A stretch of 64,000 nucleotides of DNA from Flavobacteriales bacterium UBA5081 (lineage in GTDB: Bacteria; Bacteroidota; Bacteroidia; Flavobacteriales_E; Vicingaceae): contig DIAJ01000012.1 of assembly GCA_002415785.1 (NCBI GenBank), forward strand, positions 4,301 to 68,300. The letters run 5' to 3'. Of this stretch, positions 17,326 through 26,300 are shown in pieces; positions within the stretch are counted from its first letter, which is position 1, and each line of letters begins with the position of its first letter. Below the pieces are notes generated by a model, which was not told the origin of the DNA, ran no database searches, and was given only the letters and a program-made list of their open reading frames with translations. The translations under genes were made by a program, and so were the position numbers.

Positions 17326-18312
17326 TTACAAGAATCTCACACTCTTGTATCTTTCAATTTTCAATGCTTTGCTTATCTTGTAACAGTAACGTAACATAAA
17401 TTCCATACTTCCATCACTGTGATTACTCAACTCTGATGTTGTAAAATCATAAGCCAACCCAATCTGAAGCGGTTGCAATTCAGCAGGCACCATTCCAATA
17501 TCTTCCAATTTAACTCCTGCAAGGAACGAAACAGCATCTTCAAGTCTGTATGAAACGCCCGCCCACACCAGATTATTGTATAGAACATTTGTATTTAAAT
17601 CTAACTGTGTAGAAACTCCATCTGTTTTAGCAAAGATGGACGGCTGAAGCTCAAGCTCTCCAAACCCAACAGACAATGGATAGTTATAGCCCGCCATTAC
17701 ATAGTAATGTCTTACTTGTTCGTAATTATAAGCTGACTGTTCATCAGGTTTATCTGAAATAGTTGGCTGGTTTAAATGTGTAGAAGAGATACCTACATAC
17801 AAGTCTTTTGTATAATAATATAAGCCACCTCCTAAATCAAAAGAAGTTTTTCCTGCTTCGCTATTGGGTATTGAAGGATCTTCAGTACCATCAAAATTTC
17901 CACTAGAAGTTCTCCACTCACCGTTAATTGACTGGTTAAAAATTCCAAAATCTAATCCAATAGCCAAAACACCTTGTTGTATTCTATGGTGATAAGATGC
18001 AGCTAACTTAACATTTAATGATTTTATTGGGCCAAGTTCGTCCTGCATAATACTTAATCCACCACCCATTTGGTATTTCTGTCGAACTTTAAACCCTCCA
18101 TCGGCACTAAAAACAGTTGTTTTTGGATTACCTTCAAAACCCATCCATTGTTCTCTATTAATTAGTGTACCACAAATAGAACCATTTGAACCGGCAAAAC
18201 CGGGGTTAACATACAAGCGATTAAACATATTTTGAGTAAACTGCGGATCTTGTTGAGCATTGACTCCCACACAACTTACAACAACAAATGCAACTAATAA
18301 AATTTTTTTCAT
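17326..18312 (-). CDS. T9SS outer-membrane protein PorP/SprF
   Basis: Outer-membrane barrel of the PorP/SprF family. Members work with the T9SS, some helping secretion of specific adhesins and one (PorP) belonging to the core. Seen: 328 residues, signal peptide MKKILLVAFVVVSCVGVNAQ, the family start QDPQFTQNMFNRLYVNPGFAG, and an alternating beta-rich body. It is the first gene of the porP-gldKLMN set, the position of porP in other Bacteroidota, which favours the core role. An exact 18-bp palindrome lies 95 bases upstream of its start. Confidence 0.92.
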   Translation of the reverse strand: MKKILLVAFVVVSCVGVNAQQDPQFTQNMFNRLYVNPGFAGSNGSICGTLINREQWMGFEGNPKTTVFSADGGFKVRQKYQMGGGLSIMQDELGPIKSLNVKLAASYHHRIQQGVLAIGLDFGIFNQSINGEWRTSSGNFDGTEDPSIPNSEAGKTSFDLGGGLYYYTKDLYVGISSTHLNQPTISDKPDEQSAYNYEQVRHYYVMAGYNYPLSVGFGELELQPSIFAKTDGVSTQLDLNTNVLYNNLVWAGVSYRLEDAVSFLAGVKLEDIGMVPAELQPLQIGLAYDFTTSELSNHSDGSMEFMLRYCYKISKALKIERYKSVRFL

Positions 18313-18406
18313 AGTCTAGGTTTCGGTGACTTTTGAATGGTTTCGTACTATTTTAAGCGCCTAAAATACCCAAAATTTAAATTCCAATTTATTTTTTCAA
18401 GCATTA

Positions 18407-18424
18407 ATGTTAAAATTTTAACAT
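18407..18424. promoter_or_regulatory. Perfect 18-bp palindrome upstream of the porP-gld operon
   Basis: ATGTTAAAATTTTAACAT is an exact palindrome in the 120-base gap between the arginase-fold gene (stop at 18433) and porP/sprF (start at 18312). A dimeric regulator site is the simplest reading; weak hairpin or chance in AT-rich DNA are alternatives. Confidence 0.4.
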
Positions 18425-18432
18425 CTCAGGCC

Positions 18433-19581
18433 TCATTTTAATTTCTTAAAAGTTTGAAACCATCGCTCGGGAATTTCATTTTTTGTGGCTGTTAAATAAT
18501 CCTCATAATTGCAAGGCAGCATTAAATGTCGTTCGTATTTTTTTGTTAATCCTGCTGCATAGGGAACTTCCATCCACCAACGATCACTTTTGGGACTTTT
18601 ATAAAAAACAATTTCTTGATTGCCCTCATCAATGGCAACAGTGTATTTTACATAATCAGATTTATTGCATGCCGGGAAATCTTTTTTCCGATTGTAAAAC
18701 CCATCGATAAAGTACCAGATCATTTGCGCCATTAAATGTGCTGTCATTCCTCCATCCTTAATGCTTGGATTAAATTCGTAAAAGCCAATAGAACTTAACT
18801 TATCGCTCATTCCTGCATACCTCGCCAGCTGACAAGCTTCTTCTCCGGTAAATCCATTGGGAGATGCATTGGCGTTTGCTGCTGCAAAGGCTTGAGAAAC
18901 GGCTCCCATATTAAAGCTGATAAAATCGGCATTCCTTATAATAGGCTCTGCTAGTTTTAAGTCTGCTTTTAATAATCCAAGTCGGTGGATATCGAAAAAC
19001 AACTCATCCAACACACTTAACTCTTGCTTATCGACAAAGTAACTTTGATACCCTAAATTACTGTAATTAAACAACACATTCGGTTGCTGAAACAGCAATT
19101 TACTCATGTAATTGCTTGAATTAATATTGCTATCACTATTTCCCAAAGCAAACTTTTCGTCGATACTTACTAAGTTTACCATTTGCTCCAAATGAACATA
19201 GGCTTTGTAATTAGCAAACGTTAAATCTTGACTACCTCCAATAATAACCGGTAGAATTTGCTTTTTCATGAAGTAAACCAAACACTCTTCAAGTGCAAAG
19301 TAAGTATCCTCTACTCTATTGCCGGCTTTTAAACTCCCAATGTCAGCTACATTTAACTTATAGTCGCCTTGATATAGCTGATATAAATACTTTCGGATTT
19401 CATTCCCTGCTTTGGCGCAACCGGTATTATTTGAATAACGATCCTCTTGTACATCAAACAAAACCACATCCACCTCTTCTAAATCCTCTTCGGAAACCAT
19501 TAGCTTTAGTTTGCTCCCCATTTGATTTGGAGCGTACTCAACATTTGGTTCAACAGGAGCGAAATAATGAAGTAAATCCAT
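18433..19581 (-). CDS. Arginase/formimidoylglutamase-fold protein with degenerate metal site
   Basis: Ureohydrolase-fold protein of 382 residues in the family often named formimidoylglutamase in Bacteroidota. The three metal motifs are eroded: GGDHS is GGSQD (115-119), DAHxD is DEKFA (141-145), and SxDxDxxDP is SFNMGAVSQ (222-230). Only one of the six usual ligands (Asp141) remains, so hydrolysis by the usual binuclear manganese mechanism is unlikely. The fold is still recognisable from PVIIGGSQDLTFANYKAY and SPNGFTGEEACQLARYAG. It starts 2 bases after topA and is followed by the T9SS operon. Inference: a pseudoenzyme or a changed activity; true role unknown. Confidence 0.8.
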   Translation of the reverse strand: MDLLHYFAPVEPNVEYAPNQMGSKLKLMVSEEDLEEVDVVLFDVQEDRYSNNTGCAKAGNEIRKYLYQLYQGDYKLNVADIGSLKAGNRVEDTYFALEECLVYFMKKQILPVIIGGSQDLTFANYKAYVHLEQMVNLVSIDEKFALGNSDSNINSSNYMSKLLFQQPNVLFNYSNLGYQSYFVDKQELSVLDELFFDIHRLGLLKADLKLAEPIIRNADFISFNMGAVSQAFAAANANASPNGFTGEEACQLARYAGMSDKLSSIGFYEFNPSIKDGGMTAHLMAQMIWYFIDGFYNRKKDFPACNKSDYVKYTVAIDEGNQEIVFYKSPKSDRWWMEVPYAAGLTKKYERHLMLPCNYEDYLTATKNEIPERWFQTFKKLK

Positions 19582-19583
19582 TT

Positions 19584-21953
19584 CTACTTTTTCTTAGCTT
19601 TTGTTGTTTTGCCTTTCTTAGCTGTCGACTTAGTCGTTTTCTTGGCTTTTGTAGCTCTACCTTTTTTGGCTGGAGCAGCTTCAGCTATCGCTTTACACTC
19701 TTCTAATGTTAACTCTTCCGGCTTTTTATCTTTCGGAATTTTGATATTCTTCTTACCGTATTTAATGTATGGCCCATAACGCCCGTTTAAAACCTGAATA
19801 TCTTTATCTTCTTCAAAAGTTTTAATGTATTTGTTCTTTTCTTGCTCTTTTTTAATTTCAATCAACTCAGCAGCTCTTTCCATATCCACGGTCATTGGGT
19901 CATCCCCTTCTGCTTTTTTCAAGGAAACAAAAAGATTGTTCCAACGAATGTAAGGACCGAAACGACCGATTGCAGCGGTCACTTTTTTACCTTCATACTC
20001 GCCAACCTCACGGGGGAGTTTAAACAAGTCCATGGCTTCTTCAAAAGTGATATTTTCAATACTTTGATCCTTTAACAAGGAAGCAAACTTTGGTTTTTCC
20101 TCATCCTCTACGTCACCAATTTGCACCATTGCTCCATAACGACCGATTCTTGCATAAACCGGTTTACCGCTTTTGGGATCAATGCCCAGTTTTCTCTCTC
20201 CTTTTGCTCGGTCTGCATTTTCTAAAGTATCTTCTACATTATCGTGGAAAGGTCCATAGAAGTCTTCAATCATTTTATTCCACTTTAGCATCCCCTGAGC
20301 AATGTCGTCAAACTGTTTTTCTACATCAGCAGTAAAACCATAGTCCATAATATTCTTAAAGTGATCCGATAAAAAGTCCGTCACCACCATTCCAATATCA
20401 GTTGGAAATAATTTGTTTTTTTCAGCTCCGGTTCGTTCTGTCTGCTCATTCTCTTTGAGTCCGTCTTGATCAAGTGTAAGTACTTTGTACTTGCGCTCTT
20501 CCCCTTCTCTACTTTCTTTTATAACGTATCCTCGTTTTTGAATCGTAGAAATAGTTGGCGCATAAGTTGAAGGTCGACCAATGCCCAGCTCTTCTAATTT
20601 TCTCACCAAGCTGGCCTCTTGATAGCGAGGAGGATGCTTTGTAAATCGCTGTGTTGCGACTACTTCCTCTAAATTTAAGTCACTTCCTTTTTTTAATGGA
20701 GGCAACATACCGCTTTGCTCCTCTTCGTTCTCATCGTCAGTTGACTCAAGGTACACCTTTAAGAAACCTTCAAAAGTGATGATTTCACCTTTAGCAGTAA
20801 AGTCTGTTTTTGAATTTGAAACGTCAATTGTTGCAGTAGTTCTTTCAATTTTTGCTTCGCTCATTTGAGAAGCAATCGTTCGCTTCCATATTAAGTCATA
20901 CAATCTGCTTTCTTGAGAGCTGCCTGGCAGTGAGCTTGTAAACACATTTGTCGGACGAATTGCCTCATGTGCTTCTTGTGCTCCTTTTGATTTAGTGGCA
21001 AATTTTCTGGATTTGGAAAAGTCTGCACCAAATTCCTGGCTTATATATTTCTTTGCTGCTTTAATCGCATCATCCGATAAATTAACAGAATCTGTTCTCA
21101 TATAGGTAATCTTTCCGGCTTCATAAAGCTTTTGGGCGACCATCATTGTTTGAGAAACTGAAAAACCGAGCTTTCTACTTGCCTCTTGTTGCAATGTAGA
21201 AGTGGTAAAAGGCGCCGATGGACTTTTAGTAGCCGGTTTTTTTACAAGGTCTTTAATCGAAAAATTCGACTTTTCACATTCCTTTAAAAAAGCTTTCGCT
21301 TCCTCATAAGTTTTAAACCTTGAACTTACTTCAGCTTTAAATGATTGTCCTCCATCTAAGTTAAAAAAACCAACAACCTTATAAAAATCTTGTGATTTAA
21401 AGTTCATTATTTCTCTCTCACGCTCTACAATTAAGCGAACAGTAACCGATTGCACACGACCGGCAGAAAGAGAAGGTTTTACTTTTTTCCAAAGCACGGG
21501 AGATAATTCATAACCCACCAAACGATCCAATACTCTACGCGCTTGTTGTGCATCCACTAAATCGCGGTTAAGTTTACGAGGATTTTCAATGGCTTTGGTA
21601 ATTGCATTTTTCGTAATCTCGTGAAAAACAATACGTTTTGTCTTCTTTTCATCTAAACCTAAAGCTTCCAATAAATGCCAAGAAATTGCCTCTCCCTCGC
21701 GGTCCTCATCCGTCGCTAGCCAAATCATTTCTGCTTTTTTTGCCAGCTTCTTTAATTCGGCAACTACCTTTTTCTTATCGTCGGAAATCACATATTCCGG
21801 TTCAAAGTTATTTTCAATATCAATGGAAATATTCTTTCCGGGGAGGTCTCTGATGTGCCCGAAGCTTGATTTTACAGTAAAGTCTTTCCCGAGAAAACCC
21901 TCGATTGTCTTGGCTTTAGCGGGTGACTCCACTATGACTAAATTCTTAGACAT
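19584..21953 (-). CDS. topA: DNA topoisomerase I
   Basis: Type IA topoisomerase that relaxes negative supercoils. Seen in 789 residues: the N-terminal start MSKNLVIVESPAKAKTIEGF and TOPRIM features (ATDEDREGEAISWHL), active-site region GKITYMRTDSVNLSD with the catalytic Tyr in YMRTDS, SAGRVQSV, and C-terminal topoisomerase repeats (NGRYGPYIKYGKK). The tail from about residue 760 is almost only Lys, Ala, Thr and Arg, a histone H1-like extension. I use ATG 21953 because 19 upstream in-frame codons lack family resemblance. The arginase-fold gene follows 2 bases later; miaB is divergent. Confidence 0.96.
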   Translation of the reverse strand: MSKNLVIVESPAKAKTIEGFLGKDFTVKSSFGHIRDLPGKNISIDIENNFEPEYVISDDKKKVVAELKKLAKKAEMIWLATDEDREGEAISWHLLEALGLDEKKTKRIVFHEITKNAITKAIENPRKLNRDLVDAQQARRVLDRLVGYELSPVLWKKVKPSLSAGRVQSVTVRLIVEREREIMNFKSQDFYKVVGFFNLDGGQSFKAEVSSRFKTYEEAKAFLKECEKSNFSIKDLVKKPATKSPSAPFTTSTLQQEASRKLGFSVSQTMMVAQKLYEAGKITYMRTDSVNLSDDAIKAAKKYISQEFGADFSKSRKFATKSKGAQEAHEAIRPTNVFTSSLPGSSQESRLYDLIWKRTIASQMSEAKIERTTATIDVSNSKTDFTAKGEIITFEGFLKVYLESTDDENEEEQSGMLPPLKKGSDLNLEEVVATQRFTKHPPRYQEASLVRKLEELGIGRPSTYAPTISTIQKRGYVIKESREGEERKYKVLTLDQDGLKENEQTERTGAEKNKLFPTDIGMVVTDFLSDHFKNIMDYGFTADVEKQFDDIAQGMLKWNKMIEDFYGPFHDNVEDTLENADRAKGERKLGIDPKSGKPVYARIGRYGAMVQIGDVEDEEKPKFASLLKDQSIENITFEEAMDLFKLPREVGEYEGKKVTAAIGRFGPYIRWNNLFVSLKKAEGDDPMTVDMERAAELIEIKKEQEKNKYIKTFEEDKDIQVLNGRYGPYIKYGKKNIKIPKDKKPEELTLEECKAIAEAAPAKKGRATKAKKTTKSTAKKGKTTKAKKK

Positions 21954-22062
21954 ACTATTAAATTGTTTTGTGTGTGCAATGCAAAAATTTTGCAGGGCAA
22001 ATAAAATCATTATTTATAAGCCAACAAACAACTTTAAATAAGAAATCGTTCGCTTGTTCTTC

Positions 22063-22085
22063 TATATTATATTTCATATAATATA
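22063..22085. promoter_or_regulatory. AT-only inverted repeat between topA and miaB
   Basis: TATATTATAT-TTC-ATATAATATA is a perfect 10-bp inverted repeat with a 3-base loop, midway between the divergent starts of topA (21953) and miaB (22193). It could extrude as a cruciform or melt under supercoiling, or be an operator. Chance is possible in DNA this AT-rich. Confidence 0.35.
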
Positions 22086-22192
22086 AAAATTTACAAAAAA
22101 TTCTCAAGTTTACACAAGAGAAATATGCCATTTTGTCACAGCTTTTATATTTTGACTAATTTTGGGCATTCATTTAATAAGCGTACATAATA

Positions 22193-23641
22193 ATGTTAGA
22201 AACGGCGAGCAAAGAGATTGACGAAACGAGACAAGGAGAAGCTATTGAGCGCTATTCAAAAGGTGCGAGCTCTAACGGAAGGAAAGTTTATATTGAGAGT
22301 TACGGCTGTCAGATGAATTTTTCAGATAGTGAAATTGTTGCCTCCATTTTGGAGAAAGAAGGTTATGAAACTACCAAACTTATGCAGGATGCAGATATTG
22401 TTTTTGTCAATACCTGTTCAATTAGAGAAAAGGCTGAGCAAACAGTTAGAAAGCGGTTAAGTAGCTTCCACAAAGTAAAAGAAGAAAAGCCTGGAATGAT
22501 TATCGGCGTTTTAGGCTGTATGGCTGAGCGCATGAAATCGAAATTATTAGATGAAGAAAAATTAGTAGACATTGTTGTTGGTCCTGATGCTTATCGCGAT
22601 TTACCACAACTGGTTAATCAAGTGGATGGAGGTAGAAAAGCAGTAAATGTTATTCTTTCGAAAGAGGAAACTTATGGAGATATAAGCCCTGTGCGTTTGG
22701 GTGGAAATGGAGTTACATCTTTTGTTTCTATTACTAGAGGCTGCGACAATATGTGTACTTTTTGTGTAGTTCCTTTTACAAGAGGAAGGGAGCGCAGCAG
22801 AGATCCAAAAACCATTGTAAACGAAGTAAGAGAACTGTCGGCAAATGGCTACAAAGAAGTTACTTTGTTAGGACAGAATGTTGACTCTTATCTTTGGTAT
22901 GGTGGCGGACCTAAAAAAGAATTCGAAAAGCTATCTGAAGAAGAAAAAGCTCAAAGTGTAAACTTTGCTCAGTTGATGGAAATGGTGGCTCAGGTAGACC
23001 CAAATGTGCGTGTGCGCTTTTCAACTTCTCACCCAAAAGACATGACCGATGATGTATTGCACGTAATGGCAAAGTACGACAACATTTGCAATTACATTCA
23101 TTTACCATTCCAATCGGGAAATAGTCGAGTTTTAGAGATGATGAATAGAGGATACAGTCGAGAATGGTATTTAGATCGCGTAAATGCGATCAGAAGAATC
23201 ATTCCTGATTGTGCTATTTCAGCTGATGTAATCGCCGGATTTTGCTCCGAAACGGAAGAAGAACACCAAGACACTTTGAGCTTAATGGAAGAAGTGAAGT
23301 ATCACTTTTCATATATGTTTAAATACTCAGAGCGACCAAATACATTAGCACAAAGAAAATTTGAAGATGACGTTCCGGAAGAAGTAAAACAAAGAAGATT
23401 ATCAGAAATTATTGCTTTACAACAAGAACACTCATTTGAGCAATTGAAAAAGGATATTGGAAAAACATATAAAGTATTAGTTGAAGGTGTTTCCAAAAAA
23501 TCTGACAAAGAACTTTACGGTAGAAACACACATAACTCTGTAGTAGTTTTTCCAAGGGGAAATTACAAAGCTGGAGATTATGTTGATGTAAAAATAAACG
23601 ACTGTACTTCAGCCACACTATTAGGAGAAGCGGTAGCATGA
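22193..23641 (+). CDS. miaB: tRNA-2-methylthio-N6-dimethylallyladenosine synthase MiaB
   Basis: Radical-SAM enzyme that adds a methylthio group to i6A37 in tRNAs reading UNN codons. Seen in 482 residues: N-terminal methylthiotransferase domain with the three cluster Cys in YGCQMNFSD, NTCSIREKAEQT and GVLGCMAERM, the radical-SAM motif RGCDNMCTFCVVPFTRGRER (CxxxCxxC), and a C-terminal TRAM domain (about 410-480). The start ATG is at 22193. Its stop overlaps the next gene by 4 bases (ATGA), suggesting one transcript with the sigma-54 activator, the LptE-like gene, the TPR gene and secG. Confidence 0.95.
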   Translation: MLETASKEIDETRQGEAIERYSKGASSNGRKVYIESYGCQMNFSDSEIVASILEKEGYETTKLMQDADIVFVNTCSIREKAEQTVRKRLSSFHKVKEEKPGMIIGVLGCMAERMKSKLLDEEKLVDIVVGPDAYRDLPQLVNQVDGGRKAVNVILSKEETYGDISPVRLGGNGVTSFVSITRGCDNMCTFCVVPFTRGRERSRDPKTIVNEVRELSANGYKEVTLLGQNVDSYLWYGGGPKKEFEKLSEEEKAQSVNFAQLMEMVAQVDPNVRVRFSTSHPKDMTDDVLHVMAKYDNICNYIHLPFQSGNSRVLEMMNRGYSREWYLDRVNAIRRIIPDCAISADVIAGFCSETEEEHQDTLSLMEEVKYHFSYMFKYSERPNTLAQRKFEDDVPEEVKQRRLSEIIALQQEHSFEQLKKDIGKTYKVLVEGVSKKSDKELYGRNTHNSVVVFPRGNYKAGDYVDVKINDCTSATLLGEAVA

Positions 23642-24927
23642 AACACGATCAAATCAAACAAAGATTTGGAATAATTGGTCATTCCGAAGGCTTAAACAGA
23701 GCCATTGATATTGCTGTGCAAGTGGCTCCAACTGACTTATCGGTATTAATTACCGGCGAGAGTGGATCGGGAAAGGAAGCTATGCCGCAAATCATTCATC
23801 AGCTCAGCTCGAGAAAACACAATAAATACATTGCTGTAAACTGCGGAGCAATTCCGGAAGGCACGATTGACTCAGAGCTGTTTGGTCATGAGAAAGGCTC
23901 TTTTACCGGAGCTCATGAAATGCGCAAAGGTTACTTTGAAGTAGCCGATGGAGGCACCATCTTTTTAGATGAAGTAGCGGAATTACCATTGCCTACACAA
24001 GCTCGATTACTTCGAGTTTTGGAAAGTGGAGAGTTTATGAAAGTGGGTTCTTCAAAAGTGCAAAAAACCAATGTAAGAATTGTAGCAGCAACGAATGTAA
24101 ATATCCCTGAAGCGATTAAGAAAAATAAATTTCGAGAAGATTTATTTTATCGATTAAATACCGTTCCTATTGAGATTCCTCCTTTGCGGGCACGCAAGGA
24201 AGACATTCATTTGCTTTTTAGAAAATTCTCTTCCGATTTTGCCGATAAATATAAAATGCCATCGATTCGATTAAGCGATTCGGCAAAAGAGCTTTTAATA
24301 AAGTACCGTTGGCCGGGAAACATTCGACAATTAAAAAATGTAACCGAGCAAATTTCAGTAATTGAGCAAGACAAATACATTAGCGCTGAAGTGCTCAAAA
24401 AGTATTTACCTGAGCAAGCCGGAAGTAGCTTACCCATAATTTACAGTGGAGAAAAAGAAGGTTTGTCGGAAAGAGAAATACTTTACAAAGTGCTTTTTGA
24501 AATGAAAAAAGATGTGAATGACTTAAAGCATGTTGTTTACCAGGTTCTTCAAAACGGTAGCGAAACAAACAAGTCAGATGTAAATTCACAGGCTTACGAA
24601 AGGTTATATGGACAAGCAGCTCAGGCGAATGAAGGGGGAATTCAATTAGAGCAATTTGCTCCAAGCAAATCCATGGAAAGTAATGATCAAGTAAGCAAAA
24701 GCAAACATTTCGTTCCACAAGAAGAAAGTGAAGTTGAAGAAGAAATCTACCAAGAAGTAGAAGAGGAAGCGGAGGATGAATCACTCTCCATTGCTGAGGC
24801 TGAAAAAAAATTAATTATCAAAGCGCTGGAAAAACACAATGGAAAGCGCAAATATGCCGCTGAGGATTTAGGAGTTTCTGAGCGAACTTTGTATCGAAAA
24901 ATTAAAGAGTACGATATTCAAAAATAA
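23638..24927 (+). CDS. Sigma-54-dependent Fis-family transcriptional activator without receiver domain
   Basis: Enhancer-binding AAA+ activator that remodels sigma-54 RNA polymerase. Seen in 429 residues: the AAA+ domain starts almost at the N-terminus, with Walker A GESGSGKE (40-47), the sigma-54 contact loop GSFTGA (87-92, Ser in place of the more usual Ala), Walker B TIFLDE (107-112), arginine-finger region FREDLFYRLN, and a C-terminal Fis-type HTH (about 385-427, AAEDLGVSERTLYRKIKEY). An acidic Glu-rich linker precedes the HTH (about 355-390). There is no sensory or receiver domain, so activity is probably set by a partner or by abundance. It overlaps miaB by 4 bases. A candidate target promoter lies at 26796-26811. 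Confidence 0.92.
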   Translation: MKHDQIKQRFGIIGHSEGLNRAIDIAVQVAPTDLSVLITGESGSGKEAMPQIIHQLSSRKHNKYIAVNCGAIPEGTIDSELFGHEKGSFTGAHEMRKGYFEVADGGTIFLDEVAELPLPTQARLLRVLESGEFMKVGSSKVQKTNVRIVAATNVNIPEAIKKNKFREDLFYRLNTVPIEIPPLRARKEDIHLLFRKFSSDFADKYKMPSIRLSDSAKELLIKYRWPGNIRQLKNVTEQISVIEQDKYISAEVLKKYLPEQAGSSLPIIYSGEKEGLSEREILYKVLFEMKKDVNDLKHVVYQVLQNGSETNKSDVNSQAYERLYGQAAQANEGGIQLEQFAPSKSMESNDQVSKSKHFVPQEESEVEEEIYQEVEEEAEDESLSIAEAEKKLIIKALEKHNGKRKYAAEDLGVSERTLYRKIKEYDIQK

Positions 24928-24928
24928 G

Positions 24929-25441
24929 ATGATTAAAAAGCTTGTATACACTACAATTGCCCTTTTTGTGGCCACATTTTCCTGGAACTGTACCGCTTCC
25001 TTATCCTTTACCGGAGCCTCAATTTCTCCTGAAGTAAAAACGGTTTCAATCGACTTTTTCCCTTCGCAAGCATCTTTAGCACCACCCGTTGCGGGACAGC
25101 TATTTACGGAGTCTTTAAAAGACATCTTTTTATCGCAAACCAATTTAGTTTTAGTTCAGTCTGATGGAGATTTAGAATTTGAAGGAGCCATCACAGATTA
25201 CCGCTCTGCTCCAGTTGCCATTCAAGGCAATGAAACTGCGGCTTTAACCAGAGTTACAATGACGGTGAAAGTTAAATTCACCAACAATATTGATGAAAGT
25301 CAGAACTTTGAAAGTAGTTTTTCGAGATTTGAAGACTTTGAAACCTCTCAAACGCTATCGGCAGTTGAGGATCAACTATTGGCAAGTATAAACGACCAAT
25401 TGGTTCAGGATATTTTTAACAAATCGGTTACAAATTGGTAA
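24929..25441 (+). CDS. LptE-like LPS-assembly lipoprotein
   Basis: Probable outer-membrane lipoprotein that plugs LptD in LPS insertion. Seen: 170 residues, N-terminal hydrophobic segment with the lipobox-like SWNC (Cys21), then the pattern FTGASISPEVKTVSIDFF and repeated alternation of strands and helices (ALTRVTMTVKVKFTNN; a final helix SAVEDQLLASINDQLV), as in Bacteroidota LptE-family proteins. It begins one base after the sigma-54 activator stop. Sequence conservation in LptE is low, so the assignment rests on layout, length and context; a general DUF4136-type lipoprotein is an alternative. Confidence 0.75.
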   Translation: MIKKLVYTTIALFVATFSWNCTASLSFTGASISPEVKTVSIDFFPSQASLAPPVAGQLFTESLKDIFLSQTNLVLVQSDGDLEFEGAITDYRSAPVAIQGNETAALTRVTMTVKVKFTNNIDESQNFESSFSRFEDFETSQTLSAVEDQLLASINDQLVQDIFNKSVTNW

Positions 25442-25453
25442 TTTCACTTATTC

Positions 25454-26296
25454 ATGAAAAAAGGAGAGTTTATCGCTTATGTTCAAGAGCCTTCTGCTTT
25501 AAAAGCAGATGACATCTCTTCTTTGCAAAACATTTTATCGGAATATCCCTTTTTTCAATCCGCTCAACTGCTTTTAAGCAAGGTTTTTCAGCAAGAGGAA
25601 AATATCAATTTTGAAAAGCAATTGCGAAAGTCAGCTGCTTATGCAGCAAACAGAAAACGCTTACATTCACTCTTATTTTCAGATGCAAAGCCAAACGAAG
25701 TAGCTGCAAAAACTGAAACTGAAGATGTAAGTTTAAAATCCAAAACTGAAGCCCCTTCTGTTCAAGAAAAAACCCCATCGGAAGAAGAAGATTTACTTAA
25801 TCAGCAAATACTTACTGAAGCAATTAGCAGCAGTATTTTAACCGAAGTTGACGAAAGGGTTGATGAAATTAATAAAGAAAGTCAGCAGCAAGAGTTTCAG
25901 CGCAAAGAAGAAAAAGCACAACCGACTGTCAGTAAAAGCTCATTTGACGAAAATAGAAGTCATCCGTTTTCTGAATGGTTAAGTCATTTTTCTGAGGAAG
26001 AGGCGAAAACAAAAAAAGTTTGGCAAGCTGCTAGCCCGGAAACACAAGAAACCATAAAGCGCTTTACTAAGGTAAATCGACCGAAGCAGGAGTTTTATTC
26101 TGCTTCAAAAATGGCAAAGCTAAGTGTTCAGGAGGACGGTGACTTAGTAACAGAAACTTTGGCCAAAATATATGTAGCTCAGCAGAACTTTGAAAAAGCA
26201 ATTAAAGCTTATGAAAAGTTACAGTTGAAATATCCAGAAAAAAAGGTTTATTTTGCAGCCCAAATTCAGTCAATAAAGAATCAACTAAATACGTAA
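25454..26296 (+). CDS. TPR-containing protein of unknown function
   Basis: Cytoplasmic protein of 280 residues. Seen: a conserved-looking N-terminal region MKKGEFIAYVQEPSALKADD followed by a helical segment, a low-complexity middle rich in Glu, Lys, Ser and Gln (about 75-165), and a C-terminal TPR-like pair (VTETLAKIYVAQQNFEKAIK, then AYEKLQLKYPEKKVYFAAQI). The N-terminal and TPR parts recur in Flavobacteriales proteins encoded next to secG, as I recall. No signal peptide or catalytic motif is visible. It begins 12 bases after the LptE-like gene and ends 4 bases before secG. Confidence 0.75.
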   Translation: MKKGEFIAYVQEPSALKADDISSLQNILSEYPFFQSAQLLLSKVFQQEENINFEKQLRKSAAYAANRKRLHSLLFSDAKPNEVAAKTETEDVSLKSKTEAPSVQEKTPSEEEDLLNQQILTEAISSSILTEVDERVDEINKESQQQEFQRKEEKAQPTVSKSSFDENRSHPFSEWLSHFSEEEAKTKKVWQAASPETQETIKRFTKVNRPKQEFYSASKMAKLSVQEDGDLVTETLAKIYVAQQNFEKAIKAYEKLQLKYPEKKVYFAAQIQSIKNQLNT

Positions 26297-26300
26297 ATAG

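Noticed and set aside
23896..23913. GSFTGA loop as a sign that the activator cannot use sigma-54
   Set aside because: Ser for Ala at this position is a conservative variant of GAFTGA, and the rest of the AAA+ and Fis HTH motifs is intact.
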